Shown here piece after piece: positions 33,822-42,952 of a DNA stretch of 48,945 bases. The notes under the pieces were generated by a model. It was not told the origin of the DNA, searched no databases, and saw only the letters and a program-made list of their open reading frames with translations. The DNA is taken from positions 1 through 48,945 of the forward strand of contig CAUJDW010000154.1 of the NCBI GenBank assembly GCA_963169455.1, in the 5' to 3' direction. The translations under genes and the position numbers were made by a program. The DNA is from Bacteroidota bacterium (lineage in GTDB: Bacteria; Bacteroidota; Bacteroidia; Chitinophagales; Saprospiraceae). Position 1 is the stretch's first letter, and each line of letters starts with the position of its first letter.

Positions 33822-35066
33822 TCAGTTTGCAGTTTCCGGCTTCACGAGTTTTTCACGGGGTTCCTTCTTTTGCTCCTGGCTCAGCCTGCGCACCTTGACC
33901 CGCAGAGCCTCCAGCTCCTTCGCGATGTCGTCTTCATCGCTTCTGGTCAGCACAGGCAGGCCCGAGAGCAGTAATTCGAACCAGTCGTCGAGAGCGGCTT
34001 TGAGCCGCACGCCGATTTCCGACAGCTCATTCTGTATCCTCGTGTATTCCTCCGATTTCATCAGCTTGCCGACCCGCTCTTCCAGGCCCGCCACGAATAG
34101 GCGGTAAAAATCGCCGTCGAGTTTGATGGTTTTCTCCTTTTCCATTTCTTCCAGCAGCCCTTTGAAGGTTTCGGGCCAGACGGCGAGGCTGGCTTCCAGC
34201 ACTTTGCCCCTCAACTCCGCATTTTTGATGAGGAAGGAAAAATAGTGGAACTGCACGATGCGCCCCTGTTTCACAATCTGGATCATCTGAGGCGAACCGG
34301 AAATGGCGAAAAACGGATTAAAAAGGGCTTCGACGTACTGGTTGATCTGAGCGCCCAGCGTGAACAACTGCGTCTCCTCCAGTGGAGTGAAGCGCGTCAG
34401 CATGCGGTCCCAGAATGCAGCCATTTCGTCGAACGGCAGGTCGATGTCATTCCAGAAGGCCACATTTTGTTCGAGCAGGCTCTGCCCCGCGTCCAGCACG
34501 GCCTTCCAGTTCTCAGCCGGGAACAGGCGGAGGCTGCTGTCGAGGGTATTCCGGAAAGCATCAGGTGAAATGAACCTGCTGAGCAGGGGGTTGTCCTCGC
34601 TCAGGCGCTTCAGGCCGGTGCTCCACATCTGATACCAGGCCGACAGCCAGTCGGCATACATATTCAGGAGCAAACGGCTATCCAGGGGCTTTTCCGGCCC
34701 GCCCATCGCCGGCCAGAAATTTTCCACGGTCGACATCCAGCTTTTCCAGAAGCCACCCCGGGAGGCAGAGGGGCCCGCAGCTTTTCTTTCCTCCTGCGCC
34801 GGCAACCAGGAGGCTTCCCGCATGGCGTCCCACCACTTTCGGGCGATCTTCTCCTGTGTCTGTGCCCAGTGGCGGGAAAATTCCAGGATGGCCTCCTGCC
34901 CTTCGGCAACAGCGCCTGGCGCCTTGCCGCCTCCTTTCTTTCCGGAACCTGAAGATTCGCCCCCTTCCCGGCCCCCGGGCGGCCGGTACATGGCCTGCCA
35001 CATGCTCAGCCATTCCTCCATCATTCTGCGCTGGGCATCCCACAAGTTCGTTTTTTCCGTGCTCAT
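33822..35066 (-). CDS. phaE: PhaE-like subunit of class III PHA synthase
   Basis: A 414-residue soluble protein rich in Trp and helical. The C-terminal quarter, from FYRLFVAGLEERVGKLMKS to a final coiled stretch, matches the PHA synthase PhaE pattern (LPVLTRSDEDDIAKELEAL, followed by VRRLSQEQ). PhaE pairs with PhaC to make polyhydroxyalkanoate granules. The N-terminal part has a Gly/Lys/Ser linker (about 30-50) and differs from classical PhaE. No phaC gene is in the window, so the partner must lie elsewhere or the protein acts alone as a granule-associated protein. The gene is alone on its strand, 13 bp from the convergent sulfur operon. Confidence 0.65.
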   Translation of the reverse strand: MSTEKTNLWDAQRRMMEEWLSMWQAMYRPPGGREGGESSGSGKKGGGKAPGAVAEGQEAILEFSRHWAQTQEKIARKWWDAMREASWLPAQEERKAAGPSASRGGFWKSWMSTVENFWPAMGGPEKPLDSRLLLNMYADWLSAWYQMWSTGLKRLSEDNPLLSRFISPDAFRNTLDSSLRLFPAENWKAVLDAGQSLLEQNVAFWNDIDLPFDEMAAFWDRMLTRFTPLEETQLFTLGAQINQYVEALFNPFFAISGSPQMIQIVKQGRIVQFHYFSFLIKNAELRGKVLEASLAVWPETFKGLLEEMEKEKTIKLDGDFYRLFVAGLEERVGKLMKSEEYTRIQNELSEIGVRLKAALDDWFELLLSGLPVLTRSDEDDIAKELEALRVKVRRLSQEQKKEPREKLVKPETAN

Positions 35067-35254
35067 GATAATTTGGTTTGGATGAGAAAATCGCCTTTAA
35101 AGCCCCCACGCCTCCCCTGTCTCCACGCCACTCCCCTACGGACGGCGCCCCCTTTGCCATTTATGTTTTACCCACTAAAGCACAGGTTAATTGGAGATAT
35201 TTAAAAAAAAGGCGGGCCCCATGCACTGACTTTTGTCAAAAGCATGGGGTGATT

Positions 35255-37606
35255 TTAATCATGGCTTTTCCCCTTCCAACTGAAGTTCCAGGTGACGGAA
35301 GGGATGGCCGGAAACAGGGAAACCTGGTATGCGGCAGCCCGGCTCGTGCCCTCCGATGGGTTGGACTCGAAATCGTAATAAATGAAAAATGGGTTTTGCC
35401 GGCTGTAAACATTGTAAACGGAGAACACCCAGCTGGACTGGTAGCGCTTTTCGGAAGCGGGCTTAGGGCGATAGGTGGCCGAAAGGTCGAGCCGGTGGTA
35501 ATCGGGCAGGCGCGCGCTGTTGCGCGCGCCGTATTCCTGCACGGGAAAACCGGCGATAAAATACAGGCTCTCCACCGGCGTATAGGCGCTGCCGGAGCCA
35601 AAAACGAAAGCGCCGCCGATCTCCCATTTTTCCCCCAGCGCATAATTGGCCACTACCGAGAGGTCGTGCCGCCGGTCATAAATAGCGGGAAAAACGCGGC
35701 CCTGATTGATGTCTGGAAACTGCCGCTCGGTGCGCGACAGGGTATATCCCACCCAACCATTAAGCCGGCCTTCATTCTTTTTCACGAATAACTCCAGCCC
35801 GTAGGCCTGCCCCCTGCCGAAAACAAATTCCGATTCGAGCTCATTGGCCACGTTGTCTACGTAGTTTTCCCGGTAATCGATCTGGTTGCGCAGGTTTTTG
35901 TAATATACTTCTACGGAAGTTTCATAGGCGTTGCCCCCGAAATTGCGGAAGTAACCCAGGGCGTATTGCACGCCAAGCTGGGGTTTCACAATTTCCGAGC
36001 TGGGCGCCCAGGCATCGATGGGCAGCGTACTGGCCGAATTGCTGACGAGGTGCAGGTACTGGTTGGAAAAACTGACGCCTGCCTTCAGGGAAGCCCTGGC
36101 CGACAGCAGGAAGGTGGCGCTCAGGCGGGGCTCCCAGCCCAGAAAGGCCTTTACGGGCTCCCCACGGCCGTAAACCGTGGAATCAACAGGGGACGTATAG
36201 GGCCCTACGGGCGTAAAGGCCGATACCCGCAGCCCGGCATTGAACCTGGCCCAGGCGCCGGCCCGGAATTCATCCAGGATATATACCGCCGATTCATGGG
36301 CGTAGCGCGATTGCAGGTTGTTGGAAAATTCCTGCTCGCCGTTCTGAGCAGTGGCCACATTGGGCGTGAGCCGGTGGTAAGTATAATTGGCGCCAAACTT
36401 CAACTGGTGCCCCGGCCCTGCAAAGTAGTCGAAATCCACCTTGGCGTTCCAGTCGCGGACGCCGGAAAACAAATTGACGCGGAATTCGCCCTGCCCGCCT
36501 TCAAACCCGAAATCGTAGTCGTTGTAGATAGCCGACAGGTTTAAAAACAGCTTGTCGCTGAAAAGGTGGTTCCAGCGCAGGGTGGCCGTGGCGTTGCCGT
36601 AGGGCATGTCGAAATAAAAATTGCGGCTGTTGCCGCGGAATTTGAGCACGTCGCGGCCAAAGTAAGTACTCAGGTACAGGCGGTCGCGGTCGCCGAAACG
36701 GTAGTTCAGCTTGGTGTTGAGGTCGTAGAAATAGTAATTGGTGCCCTCGAAGGCAGTCCCCTTCAGAAAAGGCTGGGCCAGGTCGAGGGCGTAGGTGCGC
36801 CGGCCCGCAACCAGAAAGGAAGACCGCCCCTCAACCAGGGGGCCTTCCGCCATCAGGCGGGAGGAAATGGCGCCCAGGCCTCCCTCCAGCCCGAACTGCC
36901 GGTTGTTGCCCTCCTTCATCTGTATATCCACCACGGAGGAAAGCCGCCCGCCGTAGTTTGCCGGCATGCCTCCCTTGATGAGGGTGGTGTTGCGAAGGGC
37001 GTCCGGATTGAATACGGAAAAGAAGCCCAGCATGTGGCCAGGGTTATACACCAGGGCTTCATCCAGCAGAACGAGGTTCTGGTCGGGCCCGCCGCCCCTG
37101 ACATAGAATCCGGCATTGCCTTCCCCGGCAGAGAGCACGCCGGGAAGCATCTGCATGGTTTTCAGCACATCCACCTCCCCCATCAGGGCAGGCAGTTTCC
37201 GCACCTGAGCCATAGGCAGGGCTACGGAGCCCATGGCCGTGCTCTTCACATTTTCATCTGCTTCGCGGGCCGTGACCACCACTTCGGCGAGGGCTGCCAC
37301 TTCTTCTTCCAACTCCACATTCAGGCGGGTTTCTGCTTTCAGAGAAAGGCTGGCGGTTTTGGTTGTATATCCGAGATAGGAAAAGGACAGTAGGTAGTCG
37401 CCTGCGGGCAGGGAAAGGGAATAAAACCCATAGGCATTCGACACCGTTCCCTGCCCGCCGCCATTTTCAACCCATACGTTGGCGCCGGCCAGGTCTTCGC
37501 CAGTGCCGGCATCCTTCACGTATCCGCTCACCGAATACTTCGCCTGCCCCCACATTAGCAGGGGGGCCGCCAGAAAAACAAGAATAAAAAGATAGTACAA
37601 CCTCAT
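35255..37606 (-). CDS. TonB-dependent receptor with carboxypeptidase-like domain
   Basis: A 783-residue outer-membrane receptor. A signal peptide (MRLYYLFILVFLAAPLLMWG, then Q) is followed by a carboxypeptidase-like regulatory domain (about 24-105: YSVSGYVKDAGTGEDLAGANV), a plug with the sequence GFYVRGGGPDQNLVLLDEAL, and a 22-stranded type barrel ending in a strand closing WNFSWKGKSHD. It lacks an obvious TonB box. Such receptors take up siderophores, vitamins or peptides; no adjacent SusD or iron gene tells which. ATG 37606 begins the signal peptide. The gene stands alone. Confidence 0.9.
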   Translation of the reverse strand: MRLYYLFILVFLAAPLLMWGQAKYSVSGYVKDAGTGEDLAGANVWVENGGGQGTVSNAYGFYSLSLPAGDYLLSFSYLGYTTKTASLSLKAETRLNVELEEEVAALAEVVVTAREADENVKSTAMGSVALPMAQVRKLPALMGEVDVLKTMQMLPGVLSAGEGNAGFYVRGGGPDQNLVLLDEALVYNPGHMLGFFSVFNPDALRNTTLIKGGMPANYGGRLSSVVDIQMKEGNNRQFGLEGGLGAISSRLMAEGPLVEGRSSFLVAGRRTYALDLAQPFLKGTAFEGTNYYFYDLNTKLNYRFGDRDRLYLSTYFGRDVLKFRGNSRNFYFDMPYGNATATLRWNHLFSDKLFLNLSAIYNDYDFGFEGGQGEFRVNLFSGVRDWNAKVDFDYFAGPGHQLKFGANYTYHRLTPNVATAQNGEQEFSNNLQSRYAHESAVYILDEFRAGAWARFNAGLRVSAFTPVGPYTSPVDSTVYGRGEPVKAFLGWEPRLSATFLLSARASLKAGVSFSNQYLHLVSNSASTLPIDAWAPSSEIVKPQLGVQYALGYFRNFGGNAYETSVEVYYKNLRNQIDYRENYVDNVANELESEFVFGRGQAYGLELFVKKNEGRLNGWVGYTLSRTERQFPDINQGRVFPAIYDRRHDLSVVANYALGEKWEIGGAFVFGSGSAYTPVESLYFIAGFPVQEYGARNSARLPDYHRLDLSATYRPKPASEKRYQSSWVFSVYNVYSRQNPFFIYYDFESNPSEGTSRAAAYQVSLFPAIPSVTWNFSWKGKSHD

Positions 37607-37731
37607 GCGCTTTTGTTTCTGACTGAGGCTAAACACCACAAAAGCGAAGGGGTTTACGATTTATACCGGAAAGTTTGGCCGTACCCGGCGCCAAGCCGCT
37701 GCGGCCGGGCAAGATGGGCTGTGTTTCTCCC

Positions 37732-38526
37732 TCACTCTGCCGGGCTCAAGTTATAGCCCTGTTGTTTCAGCAGGCGGATCACCCCTTTGCCGCCGGCCAG
37801 ATGCCCGGCCCCGATGGCGCAGAAGGTGGGGTGTTCGGAGGCAAGCAAGGCAATGCGGCGGGCCATCACCTGGTTGCGGCGGTATAAAAGCAGCCCGCGC
37901 AGGCCGGAAGCGCTTCGCCTGGCAGCCCGGTACAGTTTGAAAATGTCGCCGCTTTCGTAGGTGGCGGCCATGTGGAGTATCTGCCGGCGCTGCCGCCCCA
38001 GGTGGCGGGCCATCGAAGCGAGGGCGTGCAACTGATATTCGAGCGGAATCTGCCGCAACACCTCCAGTTGCTCTTCATAGGCCTCTATGCCCACGACGGG
38101 AAGCTCATGCCGGCGGGCGAACTGCCACAGGTGCTCATCGAGCGATACGGGCATGTCTCTGGAAAGCATCTGCTCATTGATCAGGTTGGCCAGAACGATG
38201 GGCGACACGTGCCGGAAATGGGCAATATCCAGGCCGACGGCCTTCAGGAAGATGCGGCGCATTTTGGCGAACGCCTTTGCAGAAAACAGAAAGTCCAGCG
38301 CAAGCCCGTCCGGCAGTTGAAGCTGGGCAGCGAGCTGGGCGGCGGGAGCAGCGGCCAGGTCGAATTCCAGCGCAAGCCGCCCGCACTCCAGGATTTTCTC
38401 CTGGGCGTTTTCCAGAAAAGCGAAGGCGCGCATATCCTGCACGTGCATCGTTCCAAAAAGGTAGGAGGCCCCTGCCCCACCCTCTTTCCCGAATTGCCAA
38501 AGCAAGGATTTTTTTTTCGGCCGCAT
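37732..38526 (-). CDS. TraB/GumN-family protein
   Basis: A 264-residue protein with the two hallmarks of the TraB/GumN (Tiki-like) family: SYLFGTMHV near residues 21-29 and FCAIGAGHLAGGKGVIRLL near the C-terminus. Members are thought to be metal-dependent peptidases related to the EreA/ChaN fold. Bacterial members are often secreted, but no signal peptide is visible here, so it may be cytoplasmic. A 75-bp gap with a strong hairpin separates it from the regulator gene upstream. Its target is unknown. Confidence 0.85.
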   Translation of the reverse strand: MRPKKKSLLWQFGKEGGAGASYLFGTMHVQDMRAFAFLENAQEKILECGRLALEFDLAAAPAAQLAAQLQLPDGLALDFLFSAKAFAKMRRIFLKAVGLDIAHFRHVSPIVLANLINEQMLSRDMPVSLDEHLWQFARRHELPVVGIEAYEEQLEVLRQIPLEYQLHALASMARHLGRQRRQILHMAATYESGDIFKLYRAARRSASGLRGLLLYRRNQVMARRIALLASEHPTFCAIGAGHLAGGKGVIRLLKQQGYNLSPAE

Positions 38527-38538
38527 CCTGAAATGATA

Positions 38539-38568
38539 TAGCCGCTGCAGAATGGCCCGCAGCGGCTA
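38539..38568. terminator. Hairpin between the Lrp-type regulator and TraB/GumN genes
   Basis: TAGCCGCTGC (38539-38548) pairs perfectly with GCAGCGGCTA (38559-38568) around a 10-nt loop. There is no T run on either side, so it may be a weak terminator or a message-stabilising structure for the regulator gene. Confidence 0.5.
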
Positions 38569-38601
38569 CAGGTTCACAAAACGCCTGGATAAACAAAGGC
38601 T

Positions 38602-39075
38602 TTATTCGTACTTATATGGAAGCACCTTGGAGTCCTTGACCGTGGAAAGGGTCATCAGGGTCTTCAGCCGCTCGATCTCGTCGATCTGGGACAAGGTCTT
38701 GAATAACAACTGCTCATAGGTCGGTATGTCCTTGCAGACGATCTTGATCAGGAAGTCCGCCTCACCGGTGATGATGTAACACTCGGTGATCTCCTCTATC
38801 TCCTTGATCTTTTCCAGGAAGTGGTTCAGGGCGTTTTCCTTCTGCCAGGCCAGGGAAACCAGCACAAAGGTCTTGACATTCAAACCGATGGACTGGGGGT
38901 TGACCTTGGCGTGATAGCTCTCTATGATATTGGAATTCTCCAGTTTCTTGACCCTTTCCAGCGTCGGAGCCGGGGAAAGCCCGATGCGCTTGGAAAGATC
39001 CAGGTTCGTGATCTTGCTGTTTTGCTGCAGGATTTTGAGGATCTTGAGGTCGATTTTGTCTAGCTTGTCCGCCAT
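38602..39075 (-). CDS. Lrp/AsnC-family transcription regulator
   Basis: A 157-residue protein with an N-terminal AsnC-type helix-turn-helix (about 5-62: LDKIDLKILKILQQNSKITN, then LSKRIGLSPAPTLERVKKLE) and a C-terminal ligand-binding RAM domain (about 70-145, with the typical ECYIITGEADFLIKI). These regulators sense amino acids. Glutamate dehydrogenase and branched-chain aminotransferase genes lie just upstream on the same strand, so they are natural targets. The gene is monocistronic with a 339-bp gap upstream. Confidence 0.93.
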   Translation of the reverse strand: MADKLDKIDLKILKILQQNSKITNLDLSKRIGLSPAPTLERVKKLENSNIIESYHAKVNPQSIGLNVKTFVLVSLAWQKENALNHFLEKIKEIEEITECYIITGEADFLIKIVCKDIPTYEQLLFKTLSQIDEIERLKTLMTLSTVKDSKVLPYKYE

Positions 39076-39414
39076 TGTTTTTTTCGTTATGCTTTATTCA
39101 ATAAAAACGCTGTAAGATATTGACTAAAAGAATAAAATACAAATGCTTGTTGCAGCAAACCCATCAAAATTTTTCAACCCCCGCTTTATCCGGAATTATT
39201 TACAACAATATTCTGAAATGCGGGTTTCGCTGGCTCCACGGCCGCGGCCGCCCCGGAAAATCCTGTATGAGAGCAATGGCCCGCCCCACCGCCGGGCAAA
39301 AATGTTGGAGCGGGGCTATGTGCAGCTCCATTACTCCAGCATTCCAGCATTTTTACCCGGCGTAGCCCGCAGGGCGGAGTCGGGCCAATATTCCACCACC
39401 TCCCCCCCCATCCG
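39076..39414. other. Gene-free gap upstream of the Lrp-type regulator
   Basis: The right part follows the stop of glutamate dehydrogenase; the left part must hold the regulator's promoter on the reverse strand. The left 80 bases are AT-rich. I see no exact -7 box, no clear terminator and no RNA gene. Confidence 0.4.
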
Positions 39415-40851
39415 TCAGGGGAAAATACCCAGCGAAAGGTAGTCGCTGCTTATCTTGTTGATGGCGCTGACAAAGGCTGCGGTGCGCAGGTCTTCAATTT
39501 TGCGCTTGCGCTTCATGATCTCTCTGATCTGGTGGTAGGAGCTGATCATGGTTTCCTCCAGGCCTGAGCGGACCAGGTCGATTTCATCGGCGCCGCGGGC
39601 GACCATGGCCCGCTCGCGTTCCCCGATGGAGTGGCCGGTCAGGCGTTCAACCAGGTCGACCAGGTTTTGGTAGGTCTGCTGGTTAAAGCGCTTTTCCATG
39701 CGCCCGAAGCGCATGTGCGACAGGTTTTTCAACCATTCGAAATAGGAAACCGTAACGCCGCCGGCATTGAGGTACAGGTCGGGAATGATTATGACACCCT
39801 TCTTCAAAAGCACTTCTTCCGCTTTGGAAGTCACCGGGCCGTTGGCGGCTTCAGCGATGATTTTGGCTTTGATGTTGTGGGCATTCTCCATGGTGATCTG
39901 GTTCTCCAGTGCGGCCGGAACCAGGATGTCGCACTCCATTTCGAGCACGGCGCGGCGGTCTTTCTTTTCGAATACCGTGGCGCCGGGATAACCCAGGATG
40001 GAGCCGGTTTCCTTGCGGAACCTGAGCAGGTCGTGGATGTCGATCCCGCTCTCCTTGTAGATGGCGCCTTCCACTTCCGCCACGCCTATGATTTTGACGT
40101 CCCCTTCGTCCTGCGAGATCATAGACGTATAGGAACCCACATTGCCCAGGCCCTGTACGATCATGGTCTTGCCAGCGATTCCGGGCTCCAGGCCGAGTTC
40201 CTTCATATCTTCCCTGCTGTTGCAGGCTTCGCGGATGCCATAATAAACACCGCGGCCGGTGGCCTCCGTCCGCCCCCGGATCCCGTGCTGGGTGACCGGT
40301 TTGCCGGTCACGCAGCCGGCGGCGTCGATGTCGTCACCGTTGAAGGTGCGGTAAGTGTCGTATATCCAGGCCATCTCCCGGGAACCGGTCCCGTAATCGG
40401 GGGCCGGAACGTCGACGGAGGGGCCGATCATATTCCGGCGGACCAGTTCGGAGGTGTAACGGCGGGTAATCTTTTCAACCTGGGAAGGCGTGTATTCCCA
40501 TGGGTTGATTTTCACCCCCCCCTTGGCGCCGCCGAACGGCACGTCCACAATCGCACATTTGAAGGTCATGAGGGTAGCCAGGGCCATTACTTCTTCCTGG
40601 TTGACGTGGTTGGAAAAACGGATCCCTCCCTTGGTCGGCGTGCGGTGGTGGCTGTGTTGTACGCGGTAAGCCTCGATCACCCTGTACTCATTGCCGATCT
40701 TGACCGGGAAATGCATCCGGTAAACGGCATTGCAGACTTTGATCTGTTCCAAAAGGCCCGGGTGAAGCCCGGTGTGTTTGGCGGCTTTGTCAAAATAACT
40801 GATTACACTCTCGTAGAAAGAGGTCTGTGACTTTGGTTCGAGCTCAATCAT
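39415..40851 (-). CDS. Glutamate dehydrogenase (Glu/Leu/Phe/Val family)
   Basis: A 478-residue enzyme interconverting glutamate and 2-oxoglutarate with ammonia. Family landmarks are TPTKGGIRFS (substrate Lys), DVPFGGAKGG, the catalytic region VPAPDYGTG, and the Rossmann part TMIVQGLGNVGSYT. The length is typical of the GudB-like catabolic branch with an insert before the Rossmann domain. Whether it uses NAD or NADP cannot be settled by eye. It overlaps the upstream CcmD-like gene by 8 bp, which suggests translational coupling. Its neighbours, a branched-chain aminotransferase and an Lrp-type regulator, also belong to amino acid metabolism. Confidence 0.95.
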   Translation of the reverse strand: MIELEPKSQTSFYESVISYFDKAAKHTGLHPGLLEQIKVCNAVYRMHFPVKIGNEYRVIEAYRVQHSHHRTPTKGGIRFSNHVNQEEVMALATLMTFKCAIVDVPFGGAKGGVKINPWEYTPSQVEKITRRYTSELVRRNMIGPSVDVPAPDYGTGSREMAWIYDTYRTFNGDDIDAAGCVTGKPVTQHGIRGRTEATGRGVYYGIREACNSREDMKELGLEPGIAGKTMIVQGLGNVGSYTSMISQDEGDVKIIGVAEVEGAIYKESGIDIHDLLRFRKETGSILGYPGATVFEKKDRRAVLEMECDILVPAALENQITMENAHNIKAKIIAEAANGPVTSKAEEVLLKKGVIIIPDLYLNAGGVTVSYFEWLKNLSHMRFGRMEKRFNQQTYQNLVDLVERLTGHSIGERERAMVARGADEIDLVRSGLEETMISSYHQIREIMKRKRKIEDLRTAAFVSAINKISSDYLSLGIFP

Positions 40852-41116
40852 TTTCTTTAATTTGGTTCTCTAATTTGGCTAGTTTACGATCCAGGAAAAT
40901 CAAAAAGAGCACTATTCCAATGAAAATGGCTACGATGACAGCCACCACGACATAGATTTTGCCGGTGCTCCGCATGAAATCGGGATCCTCCTCCTGCGCC
41001 TGCGCCAGGTGGGCGAGGAACAGGAAGGCAGTTGCCGTAAAAAACTTTTTCAGCCGAAAAGAGGAACGCAGGTGTTGCGGGATCGAGATACGCTCGGGGC
41101 GGTACATAGGCGCCAT
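40844..41116 (-). CDS. CcmD-like small membrane protein
   Basis: A 90-residue protein with a hydrophobic N-terminal segment (about 25-41, ending LAQAQ, likely a signal peptide) and a second membrane segment (about 54-74) followed by a short charged coil (LDRKLAKLENQIKE). The core FMRSTGKIYVVVAVIVAIF is typical of CcmD-family proteins of Bacteroidota, which assist cytochrome c maturation by anchoring CcmC. No other ccm gene is adjacent; the gene instead overlaps glutamate dehydrogenase. The start could be this ATG or one three codons later. Confidence 0.7.
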   Translation of the reverse strand: MAPMYRPERISIPQHLRSSFRLKKFFTATAFLFLAHLAQAQEEDPDFMRSTGKIYVVVAVIVAIFIGIVLFLIFLDRKLAKLENQIKEND

Positions 41117-41204
41117 TTTTTGGAAAGGCTAAAGTCGCTCTATTTTTTTACTTTCTAAAATATTATTTGGCATTTTATTTCGGCGGCCCGGCAAATGTGC
41201 CAAA

Positions 41205-41238
41205 GAAAAAGGCCGCCCCCGGAGGAGCAGCCTTTTTC
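41205..41238 (-). terminator. Terminator of the aminotransferase gene
   Basis: GAAAAAGGC (41205-41213) pairs with GCCTTTTTC (41230-41238). Runs of A and T on the two sides make it usable on either strand; on the reverse strand it follows the ilvE stop by about 36 bp. Confidence 0.8.
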
Positions 41239-41273
41239 CTTGGCTGGCCGGCTTTTGTACCGGGAACCCGCCC

Positions 41274-42359
41274 CTAGGCGTCTACGGTTGCCGGGCTTTT
41301 GACCGGGACGATCCATCCGTGGGCGTCCTCGATCCTGCCGGAGCGCATGCCGTTGATCTGCGTTTTGGCAAGCTCGCCGAATTTGCGCGTTTCAACCGGA
41401 GGCAACTCCATGAGCAGTTCGCCGTAAAGTATTTTGGAAACGTGGGAAACGATGGCGGCAGTGCCCGTGCCGAACACCTCCTGGAGCTTTCCGGCCTTAT
41501 AAGCCTCTGCAACCTCATCGATGGAGATCAGGCGCTCTTCAACCGGGAAGCCTCTTTCCCTGAAAATCGCCAGGATGCTGTCGCGCGTGATGCCCGGCAG
41601 AATGCCGCCGTCCAGCATGGGCGTAACCACTTTCCCGTCGATGACGAAAAAGATGTTCATGGTGCCGACCTCCTGAACGTATTTGAACTCGTTGGAGTCC
41701 AGCCACATCACCTGGTCATAGCCCTTCTGGTTGGCCAGCCTGGCAGGCAGCAGCGAACCGGCGTAATTGCCGGCGGCTTTGGCTTCCCCGGTGCCGCCAT
41801 GCACGGCGCAACGGGCGTATTTCTGATCCACCAGCAAGCTGACCGGCTTGGGATAATAGGGGCCTACGGGCCCGGTGATAATGAAAAACCGGTAATTCTC
41901 CGAAGGCCTCACGCCGATGAATTCATCATTGGCGAACATGAATGGCCTGATGTACAACGCACTGCCCTCCTGGGGCGGAATCCAGTCGCTGTCCAGCCCG
42001 ATGAGCAGGTGAAGCGCTTCCAGGAAAAGCGCTTCGGGGATTTCCGGCATGCAAAGCCGCCGTGCCGAATTGTTGATGCGCCGGGCATGTTCTTCCGGGC
42101 GGAACAGCAATGGTTTGCCATCAAAACTTTTCGAGGCCTTCATGCCTTCGAAAATGGCCTGCCCATAGTGCAGCGCCATCGCAGCCGGATGAATGCTAAA
42201 GCGCCCAAAGGGTTCTATGCGCGGATCAACCCACTGCCCGTTTTTGTAGTCCGCAACAAACATGTGGTCGGAAAATACCCGCCCAAACGGAATGTTGTCG
42301 AAATCTACCTCTGACAGGTGGGATTCCCTGGCTTTAGTGATCCTTATATTGTACTTCAT
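41274..42359 (-). CDS. ilvE: Branched-chain amino acid aminotransferase
   Basis: A 361-residue PLP enzyme that moves the amino group between Leu, Ile or Val and 2-oxoglutarate. The PLP-binding region EAKAAGNYAGSLLP contains the Schiff-base Lys, and RPFMFANDEFIGVRP and EVGTMNIFFVIDGKVVTP are typical of the class IIa (BCAT2-like) branch. Length and order are normal. It works with glutamate dehydrogenase downstream on the same strand. A good promoter box lies 17 bp before the ATG. Confidence 0.95.
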   Translation of the reverse strand: MKYNIRITKARESHLSEVDFDNIPFGRVFSDHMFVADYKNGQWVDPRIEPFGRFSIHPAAMALHYGQAIFEGMKASKSFDGKPLLFRPEEHARRINNSARRLCMPEIPEALFLEALHLLIGLDSDWIPPQEGSALYIRPFMFANDEFIGVRPSENYRFFIITGPVGPYYPKPVSLLVDQKYARCAVHGGTGEAKAAGNYAGSLLPARLANQKGYDQVMWLDSNEFKYVQEVGTMNIFFVIDGKVVTPMLDGGILPGITRDSILAIFRERGFPVEERLISIDEVAEAYKAGKLQEVFGTGTAAIVSHVSKILYGELLMELPPVETRKFGELAKTQINGMRSGRIEDAHGWIVPVKSPATVDA

Positions 42360-42375
42360 AGGTTAGGATTTTGTA

Positions 42376-42383
42376 CAAATTTA
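42376..42383 (-). promoter_or_regulatory. ilvE: -7 box of the aminotransferase gene
   Basis: The reverse strand reads TAAATTTG, an exact TAnnTTTG match, 16 bp before the ilvE ATG. The leader would be about 10 nt. A TTTCTG about 15 bp further upstream could be a poor -33 element. Confidence 0.6.
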
Positions 42384-42474
42384 AGTATTTTTATACAGAA
42401 ATTCTATTTTTAACATTTCGTTAAGGCTGCATCAGAACAAAATTTTAGTAAAAATTTAAAAATAGAAATTTATT

Positions 42475-42939
42475 TTGAAATCTGATTTTTTCGACTTTCT
42501 TTTGTTTCCCGCCCCGGAAGCCCCAGCACCCGTTCCGGGCTCTTCAGCTGCGCCTCCTGCGGAAGTAGCAGCCTTTGTAAGGGCCCTGCCGGAAGCGGAT
42601 GAAAGCGCCCTCGAAGCCTTCCTGGAAAAGGTGCTCCAGGCCGCCGGGCTCCGGCTTTCCATCGATGTGCTCCTTATAAGGGTAACACAGGGGGATATCT
42701 TTAGTTTTTCCCGGTTTTCGCACCGCTACCCCCTGCGCCGGGCCCTGATTTTCGGGATCGAAGCGCGGGATATGGGGCTTCACTTTCAATTGCCGCTCTA
42801 TCAGCCTGTTACGGTGGGAAGCGTCACCTTCCTGCGGGCCCACGGGCTGGCTGAAATTCTCGAAGAACGCAGGCAGGGCGGCAGGGAAAAAGCAGGGCAA
42901 CTGTGGAAAGCCCTCCAGGAGCTTTTCCCAAAACCATAA
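42475..42939 (+). CDS. Hypothetical protein next to RdgB
   Basis: A 154-residue cytoplasmic protein. No in-frame ATG occurs near the start, so TTG 42475 is the likely initiation codon. A Pro/Ala-rich linker (about 12-28) is followed by a compact domain (about 35-150) with ALEAFLEKVLQAAGL and RALIFGIEARDMGLHFQL. The pattern loosely resembles small Bacteroidota proteins sometimes compared to the psi subunit of DNA polymerase III, but I cannot confirm this. It is encoded 13 bp before rdgB and so is in the same operon. Confidence 0.65.
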   Translation: MKSDFFDFLLFPAPEAPAPVPGSSAAPPAEVAAFVRALPEADESALEAFLEKVLQAAGLRLSIDVLLIRVTQGDIFSFSRFSHRYPLRRALIFGIEARDMGLHFQLPLYQPVTVGSVTFLRAHGLAEILEERRQGGREKAGQLWKALQELFPKP

Positions 42940-42952
42940 ACCGCCGACGCTT

